A stretch of 64,000 bases of DNA from Camelus bactrianus (lineage: Eukaryota > Chordata > Mammalia > Artiodactyla > Camelidae): contig NC_133541.1 in NCBI RefSeq assembly GCF_048773025.1, positions 108,539,912 through 108,603,911 on the forward strand. The letters run 5' to 3'. This document shows positions 24,501 to 32,980 of this stretch, piece by piece. The notes under the pieces are model-generated. The model saw only the letters and a program-made list of their open reading frames with translations, searched no databases and was not told the origin of the DNA. A program made the position numbers and the translations under genes. Each line of letters begins with the position of its first letter. Positions within the stretch are counted from its first letter, which is position 1.

Positions 24501-24727
24501 GGAGAGGGATGTCTCGGGCAGAGGCACATGCCAGCTGGCACAGCAGGCTGCAGGGAAGAGGCTTGCAGGGAGAGCACAGAGTCTGCTTTACCTAACATCT
24601 TTATCCCTTGCATTTTTTCCTTCAGTCGGGAATTCTCCTCCACTAGGCGCTCAAAAGCTGCGGATGCCTCTCCCAGAGGCACGCCGCCCCCAGGGTCGTA
24701 GATCCGGTATGGTCCTCTCCCTTCCAT
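420..24727 (-). CDS. TNIP1: TNIP1 (ABIN1) coding region, partial: residues 1-507 in 13 exons
   Basis: TNFAIP3-interacting protein 1 is a cytosolic coiled-coil adaptor that binds A20, NEMO and Lys63/Met1-linked ubiquitin, and restrains NF-kappaB and cell-death signalling. Thirteen minus-strand exons join without any frame break (phases 1,1,0,0,0,2,0 and then all 0) and match the human protein as I remember it almost throughout. Visible parts are an N-terminal coiled coil, two LC3-interacting motifs (F83-L86 and F125-V128), long coiled coils that include the A20-binding AHD1 region, the NEMO-binding stretch, and the UBAN core up to residue 507. The human protein is 636 residues, so about 130 C-terminal residues (the proline-rich tail) lie outside the window below position 1. 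All introns are GT-AG except intron 11, which is GC-AG. No stop or frameshift breaks the gene, so it looks functional. Confidence 0.97.
546..1751 (-). other. TNIP1: TNIP1 intron 13
   Basis: Holds a short A-run at 793-807, the vicSINE at 1303-1403 and an AT-rich stretch at 1440-1525. Nothing else recognised. Confidence 0.85.
1303..1403 (-). mobile_element. Camelid vicSINE (tRNA-derived SINE)
   Basis: On the minus strand it has a tRNA-like head with an A-box-like TAGCACAGTGG and a B-box-like GGTTCAATCC, followed by CCAGTACCTCCATT and an A-rich tail (T-run at 1303-1319 on plus). The family is known from alpaca and camel, so it dates the lineage. Confidence 0.85.
1752..1883 (-). CDS. TNIP1: TNIP1 exon 13 (residues 422-465)
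   Basis: 132 nt, phase 0. The acceptor is CTGATCCCAG and the donor CAG|GTGAGG. It encodes ALEEALSMQ, a Pro/Ser-rich linker (SPASPPTAFGSPEGAG) and then LLRKQELVTQNELLKQQ, the helical lead-in to the UBAN domain. The linker is the least conserved part compared with human. The coiled coil on both sides is retained. Confidence 0.96.
1884..4090 (-). other. TNIP1: TNIP1 intron 12
   Basis: Holds an (AAC)n run at 1978-1998 that starts a MIR relic (to about 2215), and two short MIR pieces near 2905-2960 and 3395-3435. The 245-residue minus-strand ORF at 3285-4022 has no family features and is judged chance. Confidence 0.85.
1993..2215 (-). repeat. MIR SINE relic
   Basis: Reads as the complement of MIR: a CATTTCATTGAATCCTC-type start, CCCCATTTTATGGATG, GGTTCAGAGACTTCAAGTGA and CATAGAGCAGTAAGTGGC. 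Preceded by an (AAC)n tract. Confidence 0.8.
4091..4219 (-). CDS. TNIP1: TNIP1 exon 12 (residues 379-421)
   Basis: 129 nt, phase 0. It starts TDKEQLTAEAKELRQKVKYL and ends EIQRLNR, all heptad-rich coiled coil. The acceptor CCCTGCAG closes the GC-AG intron. The donor is AGG|GTGGGC, a weak GT site with G at +3 to +5. The last codon AGG gives Arg where I remember Lys in human (RLNK). Confidence 0.95.
4220..6550 (-). other. TNIP1: TNIP1 intron 11, a GC-AG intron
   Basis: The donor is GAG|GCAAGT (6545-6550 on plus is acttgc) and the acceptor CCCTGCAG. It contains a MIR3-like relic at about 4840-5030, an L1M-like piece near 5140-5290, an A-run at 6308-6328 and a MIR piece at 6335-6470. Confidence 0.9.
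6551..6682 (-). CDS. TNIP1: TNIP1 exon 11 (residues 335-378)
   Basis: 132 nt, phase 0. It starts ITELRQKLADLQKQVTDLEA and ends KSKIEMEE, coiled coil that carries part of the NEMO-binding region. The acceptor is GAACCCAG. The only frame-preserving donor is GAG|GCAAGT, a GC donor (6545-6550 on the plus strand reads acttgc). The next exon starts ACT GAC AAG (TDK), so EMEE|TDK is restored exactly as in the human protein. Confidence 0.95.
6846..6911 (-). CDS. TNIP1: TNIP1 exon 10 (residues 313-334)
   Basis: 66 nt, 22 codons, phase 0: LLEVNKQWDQHFRSMKQQ followed by YEQK. It is essentially identical to human ABIN1 here. The acceptor is TTCCCCGCAG and the donor AAG|GTAGTG. It is separated from exon 11 by only 163 bases. 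Confidence 0.96.
6912..8572 (-). other. TNIP1: TNIP1 intron 9
   Basis: The middle is AT-rich and carries an old L1 fragment (about 7140-7890). The remainder, 7900-8572, shows no recognised element. Confidence 0.85.
7140..7890 (+). mobile_element. Old LINE-1 (L1M) fragment
   Basis: AT-rich sequence with the typical ORF2-end pattern (CCAAATAATTCCACTCTGAA, CAGCAATGTTTATATTGCAA). It is strongly diverged with no intact frame. Confidence 0.65.
8573..8662 (-). CDS. TNIP1: TNIP1 exon 9 (residues 283-312)
   Basis: 90 nt, phase 0. It encodes ASVTAGKISEVGALGAAEKK followed by VRMLEQQRTE. The acceptor is TTCTCCTCAG and the donor GAG|GTAGGT. Human ABIN1 has KVPEVVALGAAEKKVKMLEQQRSE at the same place, so a few conservative changes are present. 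This exon joins the variable Gly/Pro-rich linker of exon 8 to the central coiled coil. Confidence 0.95.
9190..10330 (+). mobile_element. Old LINE-1 (L1M) 3' end
   Basis: The final 400 bases closely follow the 3' UTR of older mammalian L1: GACAACTAAATGCAATG, TCCTGGATTCAATCCTGG, TGAAGTCTGTAGCTCAGTT, and an end in TTATCTCAAAATACAAAG. It carries a full CRE, TGACGTCA, at 9841-9848. Confidence 0.8.
10890..11110 (-). repeat. MIR SINE relic
   Basis: Complement of MIR: CTCATTTTACAGAGGAGGAA, ACTGAGGCCAGAGG, AACTTGTCCAAGACAG. Confidence 0.85.
12368..12488 (-). CDS. TNIP1: TNIP1 exon 8 (end of codon 242 to residue 282)
   Basis: 121 nt. It completes the split Arg codon of exon 7 and ends in phase 0. The peptide begins EENLELKKLL, the end of the AHD1-type coiled coil, and then turns into a Gly/Ser/Pro/Lys-rich linker (GASGRPGSPKLEGAGKK). 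The acceptor is CAACCCAG and the donor CAG|GTATGT. Confidence 0.95.
12489..14099 (-). other. TNIP1: TNIP1 intron 7
   Basis: Contains a MIR piece at about 13200-13310 and a MER5A-like relic at 13519-13700. Otherwise nothing recognised. Confidence 0.85.
13519..13700 (+). mobile_element. MER5A-like hAT-Charlie DNA transposon relic
   Basis: Starts CAGTGCTTCTCAAGTGCC, then ATCATAATCACGGAGGCCCA, AATGCAGATGCCCAGGC and GAACGAGAATCTCAGCA, as in the short non-autonomous MER5A. Diverged, no coding capacity. Confidence 0.75.
14100..14194 (-). CDS. TNIP1: TNIP1 exon 7 (residues 211-242)
   Basis: 95 nt, starts in phase 0 and ends after two bases of an Arg codon. It begins TLCEQLRKENEALKAKLDKG and continues LEQRDQAAERLR, a highly charged coiled coil in the region known to bind A20 (AHD1). 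The acceptor is CCGCAG and the donor G|GTGAGT. It appears identical to human. Confidence 0.96.
14490..14905 (+). mobile_element. LINE-2 (L2) 3' end relic
   Basis: Shows the L2 end pattern: CTGTTCCCACAGCCTGAAATG, AAATGTCACCTCCTCAGAGA, CCATGAACTCCCAGAGGG, and a tail of TGAATGGCTAAATGAATAAATG. Confidence 0.8.
15420..15740. repeat. Unassigned ancient interspersed repeat
   Basis: TGTGACTAGTTCTGGCCAAT and the closing GAGCCCCTCCTGACCAACACA resemble a common old mammalian repeat whose family name I cannot fix with confidence. Confidence 0.4.
16165..16345 (-). mobile_element. L2 3' end relic
   Basis: Complement of the L2 tail: CATTCATTCATTCGTTCATT, then GTGCCAGACGCTGGGGTACA and GAGCTTACATTCTAGCAGGG. 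Confidence 0.8.
16930..17150 (-). repeat. MIR SINE relic
   Basis: Complement of MIR: AAGCACTTACTATGTTCTCA, CGATGAGGACATTGAGGGAC, TGACTTGTTTAAGGTCAGAG. Confidence 0.75.
17235..17385 (+). repeat. MIR SINE relic
   Basis: Sense MIR: GAGAGCATGGGCTTTGG, CAAATCCCAGCTGCACC, TAGCTGGGTGACCTCAGGCA. Confidence 0.8.
17740..17931 (-). CDS. TNIP1: TNIP1 exon 6 (residues 147-210)
   Basis: 192 nt, 64 codons, phase 0, the longest coding exon here. It starts YLGPLPHEDSNLMLHLQRLE, then TTLSVCAEEPDRSQLFTHL, and ends HKNEQRTSILQ. It covers the first conserved coiled coil before and into AHD1. The acceptor is CACCCCGCAG and the donor CAG|GTGAGG. Confidence 0.96.
17932..20281 (-). other. TNIP1: TNIP1 intron 5
   Basis: Contains MIR-like pieces near 18150-18250 and 18780-18855, an L2 scrap at 19080-19160, a short repeat cluster at 19585-19635 and a TG microsatellite at 19763-19818. 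Confidence 0.85.
19763..19818. repeat. Imperfect TG microsatellite
   Basis: GTGTGTGCGTGTGTGCGTAT and similar alternation over about 55 bases, with TGCG and TATG interruptions. Confidence 0.85.
20282..20362 (-). CDS. TNIP1: TNIP1 exon 5 (residues 120-146) with LIR motif FEVV
   Basis: 81 nt, 27 codons, phase 0. The peptide is GTSSEFEVVPTEGHSPPESS followed by GRTRDPT. FEVV falls at 125-128, the same numbering as the LC3-interacting region of human TNIP1, with the two serines before it (122, 123) kept. The second half differs strongly from human (which has NSPESSSHANAM) although the length is the same. The acceptor is CTGCACAG and the donor ACG|GTGAGT. Confidence 0.92.
20363..21806 (-). other. 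TNIP1: TNIP1 intron 4
   Basis: Contains MIR pieces at about 20595-20690, 21330-21420 and 21620-21740. No other element recognised. Confidence 0.8.
21807..21892 (-). CDS. TNIP1: TNIP1 exon 4 (residues 91-119)
   Basis: 86 nt. It completes the split Gly codon 91 and ends in phase 0. The peptide is GKDADVPAPPADPAHPCDKP followed by EPIPKPPSS, a disordered Pro-rich linker. Human has GKDSNVTASPTAPACPSDKP at this place, so length and ends are kept while the middle drifts. The acceptor is TTCTCCAG and the donor AGT|GTAAGT. Confidence 0.92.
21893..23271 (-). other. TNIP1: TNIP1 intron 3
   Basis: Contains a MIR (22195-22335) and smaller MIR pieces at 22795-22870 and 22925-22980. The rest is plain unique sequence. 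Confidence 0.8.
22195..22335 (-). repeat. MIR SINE relic
   Basis: Complement of MIR: CCCATTTTAAAGGTAAGGAA, ACTGAGACATACAAAGGTCA, TGGTCACACAGCCAGCAAAT. Confidence 0.8.
23272..23406 (-). CDS. TNIP1: TNIP1 exon 3 (residues 46-90)
   Basis: 135 nt, phase 1 at both ends. It reads GELLEESQMEASRLRQKAEE, then LVKDSELLPPPSPSL and ASFDHLAELT. The N-terminal coiled coil ends at about residue 70, followed by a Pro/Ser stretch. FDHL (83-86) sits at the site of the first LIR (FDPL in human). The acceptor is GTCCCCCCAG and the donor ACAG|GTACAC. Confidence 0.95.
23407..24591 (-). other. TNIP1: TNIP1 intron 2
   Basis: Unique-looking intron sequence. I see no repeat or regulatory site I can support. Confidence 0.8.
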
Positions 24728-24763
24728 GAGGGTGGCTCAGCCCCTGCCGTGGTGCCCGCCTGG
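24592..24763 (-). CDS. TNIP1: TNIP1 exon 2: start codon and N-terminus (residues 1-45)
   Basis: This exon holds 36 nt of 5' UTR (24728-24763) and the start ATG at 24725-24727. The start was chosen because MEGRGPYRIYDPGGG is the known ABIN1 N-terminus. It continues GVPLGEASAAFERLVEENSR, the beginning of the first coiled coil. The context CCCTCATGG has G at +4 but no purine at -3. The acceptor is TCCTTACAG and the donor TTAG|GTAAAG, which leaves one base of the codon for Gly46. Confidence 0.96.
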
Positions 24764-25609
24764 CTGTAAGGACAACAGCAGTATGTCAGGGGGCTGGCCA
24801 AGCCACTGAGGCATCCTAGTCAGTCAAGGCCCCATAACCCAAAAGAGAACACAGCACTTCGGGCTGGTCTGGCCGTGGTACAGGAGAGCAAGACAGTCAC
24901 CTCCTTTGATCTGGACACTTTGCCTTTATTAACGCAACCTACGAATGACATCAGTTTCTTTCAGCAGCTCACTGCATTGCTGGTTCATTTGGAACAGCAG
25001 CCAGTTGCGAGGTGCCATGGGGAGTACTTGAGAGCACTGGCCTTGGAGTCAAAAAACTTGAGCTCGTGGCCTGTTGACCGGGTCCAGAAGGAGAGGGACC
25101 CTGCATCACTGCACCCCCAGTGCCAAGCACGGTATCAGCTATGACGTGAATACCCAACAAACACTGAATGAATACATGATCTAGCTATTAACTCACTGCG
25201 GGATCATGGGCAGTCCCCTCCCCTCTCTGAGGAGGGGAAATGAAAGTCTTACACTAAATCAGTGATCTTTAAAGTGAAATACTTGTGCCCAGAGGGATAA
25301 GCAAGTCAATCCAATCCAAAGCTCCATTTATATGTATGTTATCTTTTAAAAAAGAAAGACCAAGAAGAAAACCCCCTGACTAATATTTAATATACGAATT
25401 GACACTGTCAACCTCCTCCTTCAGTCTCGTGTCATGTATGGTCTGTCCCTTCCAGTTCTAATGAACAGATGGATTTTCCATCAAACCACCATCTACTTAT
25501 GCAGCAAGTGCTCTGCATTACTCTGTTCAATTTCCCCTACTTTATTTCACTTGAAACCGCACTGCAAAGTGGTTTCAGAATCCCAGTTCTGTGACTTAGT
25601 AGAGAAACT

Positions 25610-25995
25610 TCCTTCTTGCATTCATTCAACAATTATTTACTGAGTATCTACTCTGTGCTGGGTACTAGTCTAGGTGCTAGGAAATTATCAGCAAACAAAA
25701 TAGACAAAAATCCCTCATGGAGCTTACATTCTAGTGGTGGAGGCAGATAAAGTAGATAGAGAGAGATGAACACAGTATTAGGGATGATGAAAACATCTAT
25801 GGACAAAAATTAAGCAGGGAAATGTGAGGCAGGGACTTCAATTTTCAATGGAGCTGTCAGGAAAGGCCTCACAGAGGAGTTATTTTTAACAGAGACCTGA
25901 AGGAGGTGAGGGAACTAGCCACGCGGACATCTAGGGGAATAGATATTTCAGGCAGAGAGAACAGTAAGTGCAAAGGCCCTGAGGCTGAAGAAATG
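25610..25995 (-). mobile_element. L2 3' end relic
   Basis: Long L2 complement: CATTCATTCAACAATTATTT, GAGCTTACATTCTAGTGGTG, AAAGGCCTCACAGAGGAG, AGACCTGAAGGAGGTGAGGG, AAGTGCAAAGGCCCTGAGGC. Confidence 0.85.
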
Positions 25996-26179
25996 ATTCA
26001 GCCCCCAGCCCTACCAAGAGCTCATCAACCAGCAAAGATCTCCAAAAGCCCCCACTGGGGACCTCGGAAGGACTTGGAACCCTGAAACCTCCCTCCCAGG
26101 ATCACCATTTCAGTTACAAGTTCTCAAAGGCCCTTTGATCACCCATACAGTGCTTGCTGAAAGCAAGTGTGAAAAAGAA

Positions 26180-26400
26180 CTAATAATAACAACCACCATT
26201 CATTAACCTACTCACCAGGCACTGCATTAAACGCTTCAGCTGCATTATCTCAGTGAAGCTGCACAACAACCCTAAGATACGTGCTAAATTATCTTCATTT
26301 TATAAGAGAGGCTCAGAGAGGTTAAGTAACTCAGCCGGGATTACACAGCCAGCAAGTAAGGGCCGAAATGCAAATCCAGTTCCACCTGACTAAGAAGGCT
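26180..26400 (-). repeat. MIR SINE relic
   Basis: Near full-length complement of MIR: CTCACCAGGCACTGCATTAA, GCTCAGAGAGGTTAAGTAAC, TTACACAGCCAGCAAGTAAG. Confidence 0.85.
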
Positions 26401-27244
26401 GAGCTAAATCCCTGCTATCCTCACACAGCTCCCCAACAAGACTCAGGCCAGAGAGGCAGAATGCAAGTTCAAGCCTGTTTGCAAGGTAACATGACGCTAG
26501 GTATTGGGTACCCGCTGGGCTGATTCCCCTGCCTTGTAGCATAGGAGATAACAAAGATTTCGTCTAGAGGGTCTACATTACCCTGGGATGCCACGGGCCA
26601 GAAACAAAAACAAAGTTCTAGTGAGTGGGACCTCTCCCTCAAAGACTGACAAACAAGATAAACACATGCTTCGAGAGGCACCCACGCCCTGCTGAGCCCC
26701 ACGGAGGCAAAGGACAGTCGCCCACACTCTCAACACAAAAGTCACCAGTCAGCTTTGGTTGTTTTTAACTTGAAAGGTCAACTTTACACTACAGAGCAAC
26801 AAAGCACTGATGTATTCACGGAATTGAAATAAAAGATAGTGTGGGTAGGGCACTGGGCACAACGACTCGCATATAGCAAGGAGCTCGAAATGTTAGCAGA
26901 CGTGGGCGGGGGGTCCTTCCTCTGTGCTCCCCATCTCCTCCTGTGCCTCTCCAGCAAGCACTCACCGCCCAGTAAGGCGTGGATATGACTGGTACGAGCA
27001 CTGGCGCATCTGACTGAGAATTTCTGGAGGCGGGAGCGTGTTTTCCTCATCTCTGCTGCCAACACAGGCCTGGCACCTGGCGGGTGAGCCATGACTGAGA
27101 GCTGAATGGAGTTTACAAACCGGGAGATGGAGAGCTGGAAGGGGCTATAGCCACTCCCAGGCAAAGTGACAGGAGGTGTCCAAGTTCCTGCTCACCAGTC
27201 CACACTCACCCTACACAGAACACACAGTTGACGCTATGTGATGA

Positions 27245-27360
27245 TTTGAGTAGGTTTTTACTCCACATCTGGCTTGCCCAGTAGATTAGAAGCTCCGTGA
27301 GAGCAGGGGCTGAGTCCATCTGGTCTACCAGGGTATCTTCAGTGTGGTCCAGAATAAAGC
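27245..27360 (+). mobile_element. L2 3' end piece
   Basis: Sense L2: AGTAGATTAGAAGCTCCGTG, AGAGCAGGGGCTGAGTCC. Confidence 0.65.
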
Positions 27361-30300
27361 CCCAATAAACCTCCAAACAGAGCAGAGAGGCTGAAAGAAC
27401 CAGAGGGGCCTTTCATCTCTCTCTATCTACTTTTTTTTGACCCTGACTCTGCCTCCTGAGAGGCCAAGTGCAAACATCCCTAATGCCTGACTGAGACCCA
27501 CTGACCAGAGGCACCTGATAGCCATACGGTTGTAGAATCGGGGCTGGCACAGCCATGCTCCCTCAGAGATGCCCGGAGGTAAGCCCAAGCGACAGAGCAG
27601 AACACAGGATACAGGAAATGAAACCCCATCCCCATGCCCTCCATGCCACACATGCTCTTGCTCAGCACGGGGCAGCCAACGGGCAAGCAGCGGAGGGACA
27701 GGCAGGGCTCTTCTCCCGACTCCAGCCTCGGCAGGCAGAGCTTGAGGACACGGAGAGAGAATGGGCTGCAGGCAGAGGGAGACCAGACCCAACAGTCTAC
27801 TATGAGAAAGTCTCTCTGGAGACGAGAGGAGCCACCCAAGGGAAGGCCTGGACTTCGGAGGAAAGAAACACAAAGAGAGGAACAGGGAGTTTCCAAGTCC
27901 TGCTGACCTCATGCCCAGATGGTCAGCATCAGTTCCTTTCCTGGAGAGGGTTCTCGTTCCCAGGATGACAAAGCTGGATAGGAATCTCCAAGGGCAATGA
28001 GGCCAACCCCATTACCAAGCGCTCCCAAGGCTCTCTGAATGAGGGGCTGCATCACTGACCTGCCTCCCGGGCTGATGGCACGTCTCCCCCAAGTCACAGA
28101 CGTCACAGACGGCAAGTGGGTGTGGAGAGGGGAAGAAGGCGCTGAGCGCACCCCCGCACGGGGCAGTACCAGAGCTCAGTGCCTGGGCATCCTGGGGCAT
28201 GAGCTCATCTGACTCTCTGTTACAGTCTGAGGACAGCAGTCAGGGCCCAGAGCATGGAAACCAAGGTTACACAAAATGTAGGATGGAGTTGGACCAGAAG
28301 GTCCCAGCTCTCTCTCCAGGCTGCCACTGTCCTCACCCCCATTTCTGCTCCTGTGCTGCAATCACACCACAAGCAGAGGTCCCATCCATGTTCCTGCCAA
28401 GTCTGGCCTGAATTCCATATCCACCTGGGCCTGGTTCCAGCAGCTGCAGATCAGGTGACCTACAAGCAATGGACACCAACCTGCCTTCCAAAAACAGAAC
28501 AACCGGTGGGGAAGAGGCCACCAGCTCAGACCTTGTTCCAAAACAAGATCTTGGCTCCATGGGGATGGGGGTGGGGTCCCACAGCACACCCTGAGAGGCC
28601 TGGGGATGCCTGCTGGAACCAGAAAGGCCCAGCTTGGGGGCAGAAAAGGTATCAGACAGATGGCAGGCCAGGCAGCGACCATAGAGCGTTAAGTAAAGAT
28701 GGAGGTGATGCTGTTGAAATTGAAGGAGGCGCCAGCAGAAAGAGGAGAAGAAGGTGGTGAGACAGGATGACAGACAAGCAGCTAAGGAGGTGGGGGGGTG
28801 TTGGGACCGTGGCCCAAGTTGCAGCCTCTCCCCAAGAAGAAGGTTGAAAAAGGCCAGATTCAGAATTATATTCTATTTCAACTTCTGTGCTGAAATGCTG
28901 CCCATCTGAGACTGTCCTGCAATTAGCCCATGTTCTGGTGCCAGGAGTGGGGGCTCTTGGGTCCCCTAGATGATATAAATTTGCATAGCCAGGAACATCT
29001 ACAAAATACCTAGCATTTTCTGAGCATTGTTTCCCCATCGGATTGTCACAACAGCCTTGGGAGGAAGGCAGGGCTGATATCTGTTGGACAGATGAGGAAA
29101 CTCAGGCCTACTTGGGAACTTAATCCGTTGGATCTAATGCTGCTGGGCACTGGCTGCACCCTGGGGTCAGCTAGACCCTGCAACTCTGGGGAGTGATGTT
29201 CTCCATGGCCCAGAGGGAAAAGCCCGAGCAGATCTCTGATCCTGGGAGTTGGGAGGTCATGATGGCCAGTGGTCACCTTTTCAGGCAGAGGCAGGGGCCG
29301 CCAGGGACGCCGGTGGGTGGGGAATGCAGTGTGGTGAAGGGACAGGGTCTCTGGGAAGAAGGCACAGGACAGAAAGTCAGAGGTTCAAGCATCTACTCTG
29401 ATGCCCACTCTCATGGCCATGGGCAAGCTGTCCACTCCCTGCACCTCAGTTCTCTCATGGGCACAGGAAGGAGCCTGGACTAGAGAGAAACTGGGTGATG
29501 TTTTAAAGCTGGCCTAAGGATCGACAGAGACCCAAGACTTGGGAGCCAGCAGCAAAGCAAGGAAAGACAGAGGACCCAGAACACTGGAGATAATACAGCC
29601 TTGGAGTCAAGAAAAAAAGGATCCGGGGTGAAGCAGGTGAGGCAGACAGGGTGCCACACTGAAGCGGGCACCCAAGTGCATGCACATGACCCTGATGGGG
29701 GCCTGCCTCACCTGCTGCACCTGGGGCCTCACCAGCGCCTGCCTCGCCCTGGTCTCAGCTCTGCCCACCCCCGCGGGCTGTATGATACTGGACCAGCCCC
29801 TCTCCTTTTCTGAGCCTCCGCTGCCTCATCTGCAAAATAGGAATAATAATAGAATCCACTGGATGTCAGATTAAAGACATGAAATGAAACAATATATGTA
29901 CAGTTGGGAGTCCTCACTTTCTACTTCTTGATTTTTGATCTATTTAACAAAGAAATGTACTCATTTTGTAATAAAATTTCCAAAACAATAATAATAGTAA
30001 ACAACAATAATAATAGTACATCACTAAGTCCCCGAACGTAGTAGGTTCTTACTAAAAGGCTGACACAGCCCCGTAACTGTGCCCAGCTGACTGGCCGTGG
30101 CATCTACTCAATTTCTGGTATCTGCAAACAACCATTAAGAAGGGACACTGGGACAACACCACAGCTGGTGAAGCTGTAGCTACGAGAAGCCCACGCTCAT
30201 GAGAGATTAAGAATCATCTGAATCTCATTTTTCTCAGTTGTAAATGGGAATATCCAGCAATTCCCCTGAGAGATGACTGGAAGTGAGGCATCAAAAGCAC

Positions 30301-30824
30301 CTCGCAAACTAAAGAAAAAAAATCTGTCCGCATCTGCACTTTGTGATGACCTCCAGTCCACCCCGCCCATTTCACCATCAGGGAAACTGTGGCTCCTGGT
30401 CCACCCGCCAAAGGTGCCCTCTCGATGACTGTCAGCAAAGACACAGCACCTACTTTAGAGGGTGTGTACTCAGGGAGCCCGTCCTGGCATCCACACCAGT
30501 GAGGAGCCAAAGATTTAATCAGTCTTTCCAACCAATTCCGTAATAAAGAGGCTGCAGGCCTGGGGTGTAAGATGAGGAACTGGAATCGGGGGATCAAGTC
30601 AAGGTACACCAGGGCAAACATCTTCCACCACAGGGCCTCAGTTTTCTAAAAGGAGGGGTTGGCAACAATAGCAATAATACAACATAACGGGGTAGACTGG
30701 ACAATCTTCAAGGCCCCTTCTAGTTCGAACATTCCAGAACTTGCAATTTATTTTTTATTTTTTATACCAAAGCACATGTTTGGCTTCTTTTGTTTAAGAG
30801 GGGGTGGTAATTGGGTTATTCATT

Positions 30825-30920
30825 TATTTCTATTTGGAGGAGGTGCTGGGGATTGAACCTGGGATCTCCTGCATGTCAAGCATGAGATCTACCACTTGAG
30901 CTATATATACCCTTCCCCCA
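30825..30920 (-). mobile_element. Camelid vicSINE
   Basis: Same family and orientation as the copy at 1303: the plus strand reads GGAGGTGCTGGGGATTGAAC and then the complement of the tRNA-like head to about 30920. More diverged than the first copy. Confidence 0.8.
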
Positions 30921-31349
30921 GAATTTGCAATTTATTATCAACAGTTTCTAAAACCCTCTGACCTTGAAAAGGCTACTCTCCCCAGCTCCAATCCCTCCTA
31001 ACGCCCAAGCGGTCCTCCCATAAGCTCTATCACCTCCCCAAGAGTAAGCAGAAACCCCTAGATGATGTCTGCAGTCTTTCCCCAGGTACCCCCCTCCTCC
31101 CTGGCCTGCACCTAGGCTTCAGCTCAGCATGAGGACTGTGTCCCTCAAAGACAGCATGCATCTCCTGTGTCCTTCTTCCTCCCCTCCCCTCCACTGATTC
31201 ACCCCCAGAGGGAGCCCCATTCCTTCCACTTAGCCTCCAAGACCCAGGCTCCACACCATCAGACTAGGGATAGTCGGGAGGACCAGGACCATCAGCTGGC
31301 TGGAAACGCTGCAAAAGAAGACCAAGGACCAACTAACTAGAGCTGGGAG

Positions 31350-31575
31350 AGGGCCTAACAGTTGCATGCTACCGTATACCAGGCTGTATCATTACACAAT
31401 TACCTCATTTTCTTCTCACCACACAGAGATAAAAATTATTATCCCTGTTTTCCAGCAAGAAAACCAATTCTCTCAGCTGTGTAGCACACTCTTTATTTTT
31501 CAGATGAGGAAGCTGACTCAGAGAGGTTAAGTCACTGGTCTAAGGACACACAGCTGGTTAGTGGCAGAACAAAGA
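31350..31575 (-). repeat. MIR SINE relic
   Basis: Complement of MIR with TATTATCCCTGTTTTCCAGC and then CAGATGAGGAAGCTGACTCA, GAGAGGTTAAGTCACTGG, CACACAGCTGGTTAGTGGC. Confidence 0.8.
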
Positions 31576-32559
31576 ATCCAGCCTCGATCTGTGAGACTCC
31601 AACACTGCTGCCCTTTCCAGTGGCCTCCACTGCCTGAGAGGGACTCAGCTGAGGCTCAAGGGGAGGAAACTCGTCCTACTGTCCCACTACTTGGAACAAG
31701 CCCCCAGGTTCCCAGCCCCTGCCTCTATGTGTCTCTACCTTTGCATGCTGTCAGGTACCAGTCTGCCCCTGACTGTCTGAAGTCACCAGGGCTTAGAATC
31801 TCGGGAAATTCAGTCCTGTGCTTATCCAGTCCCTGGAGAGTCAACGGACTCCAGCTGACCACCTTTGGTGACCCAGACCAACTTCCTCCTCAAGGAGCCT
31901 CACTAGGCAGCCAGCATTGACTGTCGCTCAGCTACTCCCAGTTCTGCTCCCACTGGCCCTTACTCCATCATCTGGGGTCCCTTAGTTTATGAAACTAGTC
32001 CCCTCCTGATGAACATTCAGGACATTTTTTTTGCTGTTACAAAGCATGTGGCAGTGCACATCTTTGTCTAGCCCCTGTGTGTAGTGATACAAAGATTCTA
32101 GCTTCTTAAATAGGGGATTACCGAATCAGTTACCTCTGGCCTTGGAGATAATTGAAACCTCCTCAGGCATGCTCTTCTACAAGAGAACTTTGTTCTCGGC
32201 CAGCCAGGCATAAAAGCCTGATTGCTGACATCATCGAGAAAGGACATTCTTTACTATGGGAAACCTAACCATAAGAAAAGCAAATGTACACAAGGCTATA
32301 TCAATAGAAACATGATTCCTAAAAGGGTGGAGGTGAAAGGTCCTCTGCTGGGTGAGACAGACCACACCTGGGGTGTGGTGTCCAATTTCAAGACCAGCTA
32401 CAGATAGGGTAGGGGTGGAGGGTTGGGGGGGGGGTGAGTCGGGAGGGGTCTGGAAGTCAATCCCTATAAGGAACAATGCAGGCAACACGGGCTGAGCCGC
32501 TCCAAGAGAACACTGCAGGTTCCAAATCTCCTCTGAGCTGAAGTGGAGAAGAGGGGCAT

Positions 32560-32980
32560 CTTGTTCCTTATTCTAGGGAATAAAAGCCAAAGATGTCTTG
32601 TTTCAACAGCAAAGGCTAGAAACACCCTAATGAAGAGGAAAATGAATAAATCCACCAGGGCCATTTCACATCAGGGAACACTATACAGCTGTGAAAAACA
32701 AATGAGCCAGAGCTAGAGATATAAACGAGGATGAATCTCACAAATATTAAGCAAAACAAGCAAGTTGTAGAACAGAGTATGACAGCATTTAAATAACGTT
32801 TTAAAACATATGAAACAATACTGCATATTACTTAGGGATGCATACATTTACAATACAACTAATGAGAGATACAAGAGAATAAACTCAGAACGCTTGTTCC
32901 CTCTGGAGGGGTGGGGATGATCAGGGAGAAGTTGCAGGTGTATAGAAAATACGTTATTTCTTAAGTCGGGTGGGTGGGTG
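32560..32980 (+). mobile_element. Old L1M fragment
   Basis: Sense L1 ORF2-end/3' UTR pattern: GAACACTATACAGCTGTGAA, GATGAATCTCACAAATATTA, CTGGAGGGGTGGGGATGATC. Confidence 0.65.
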
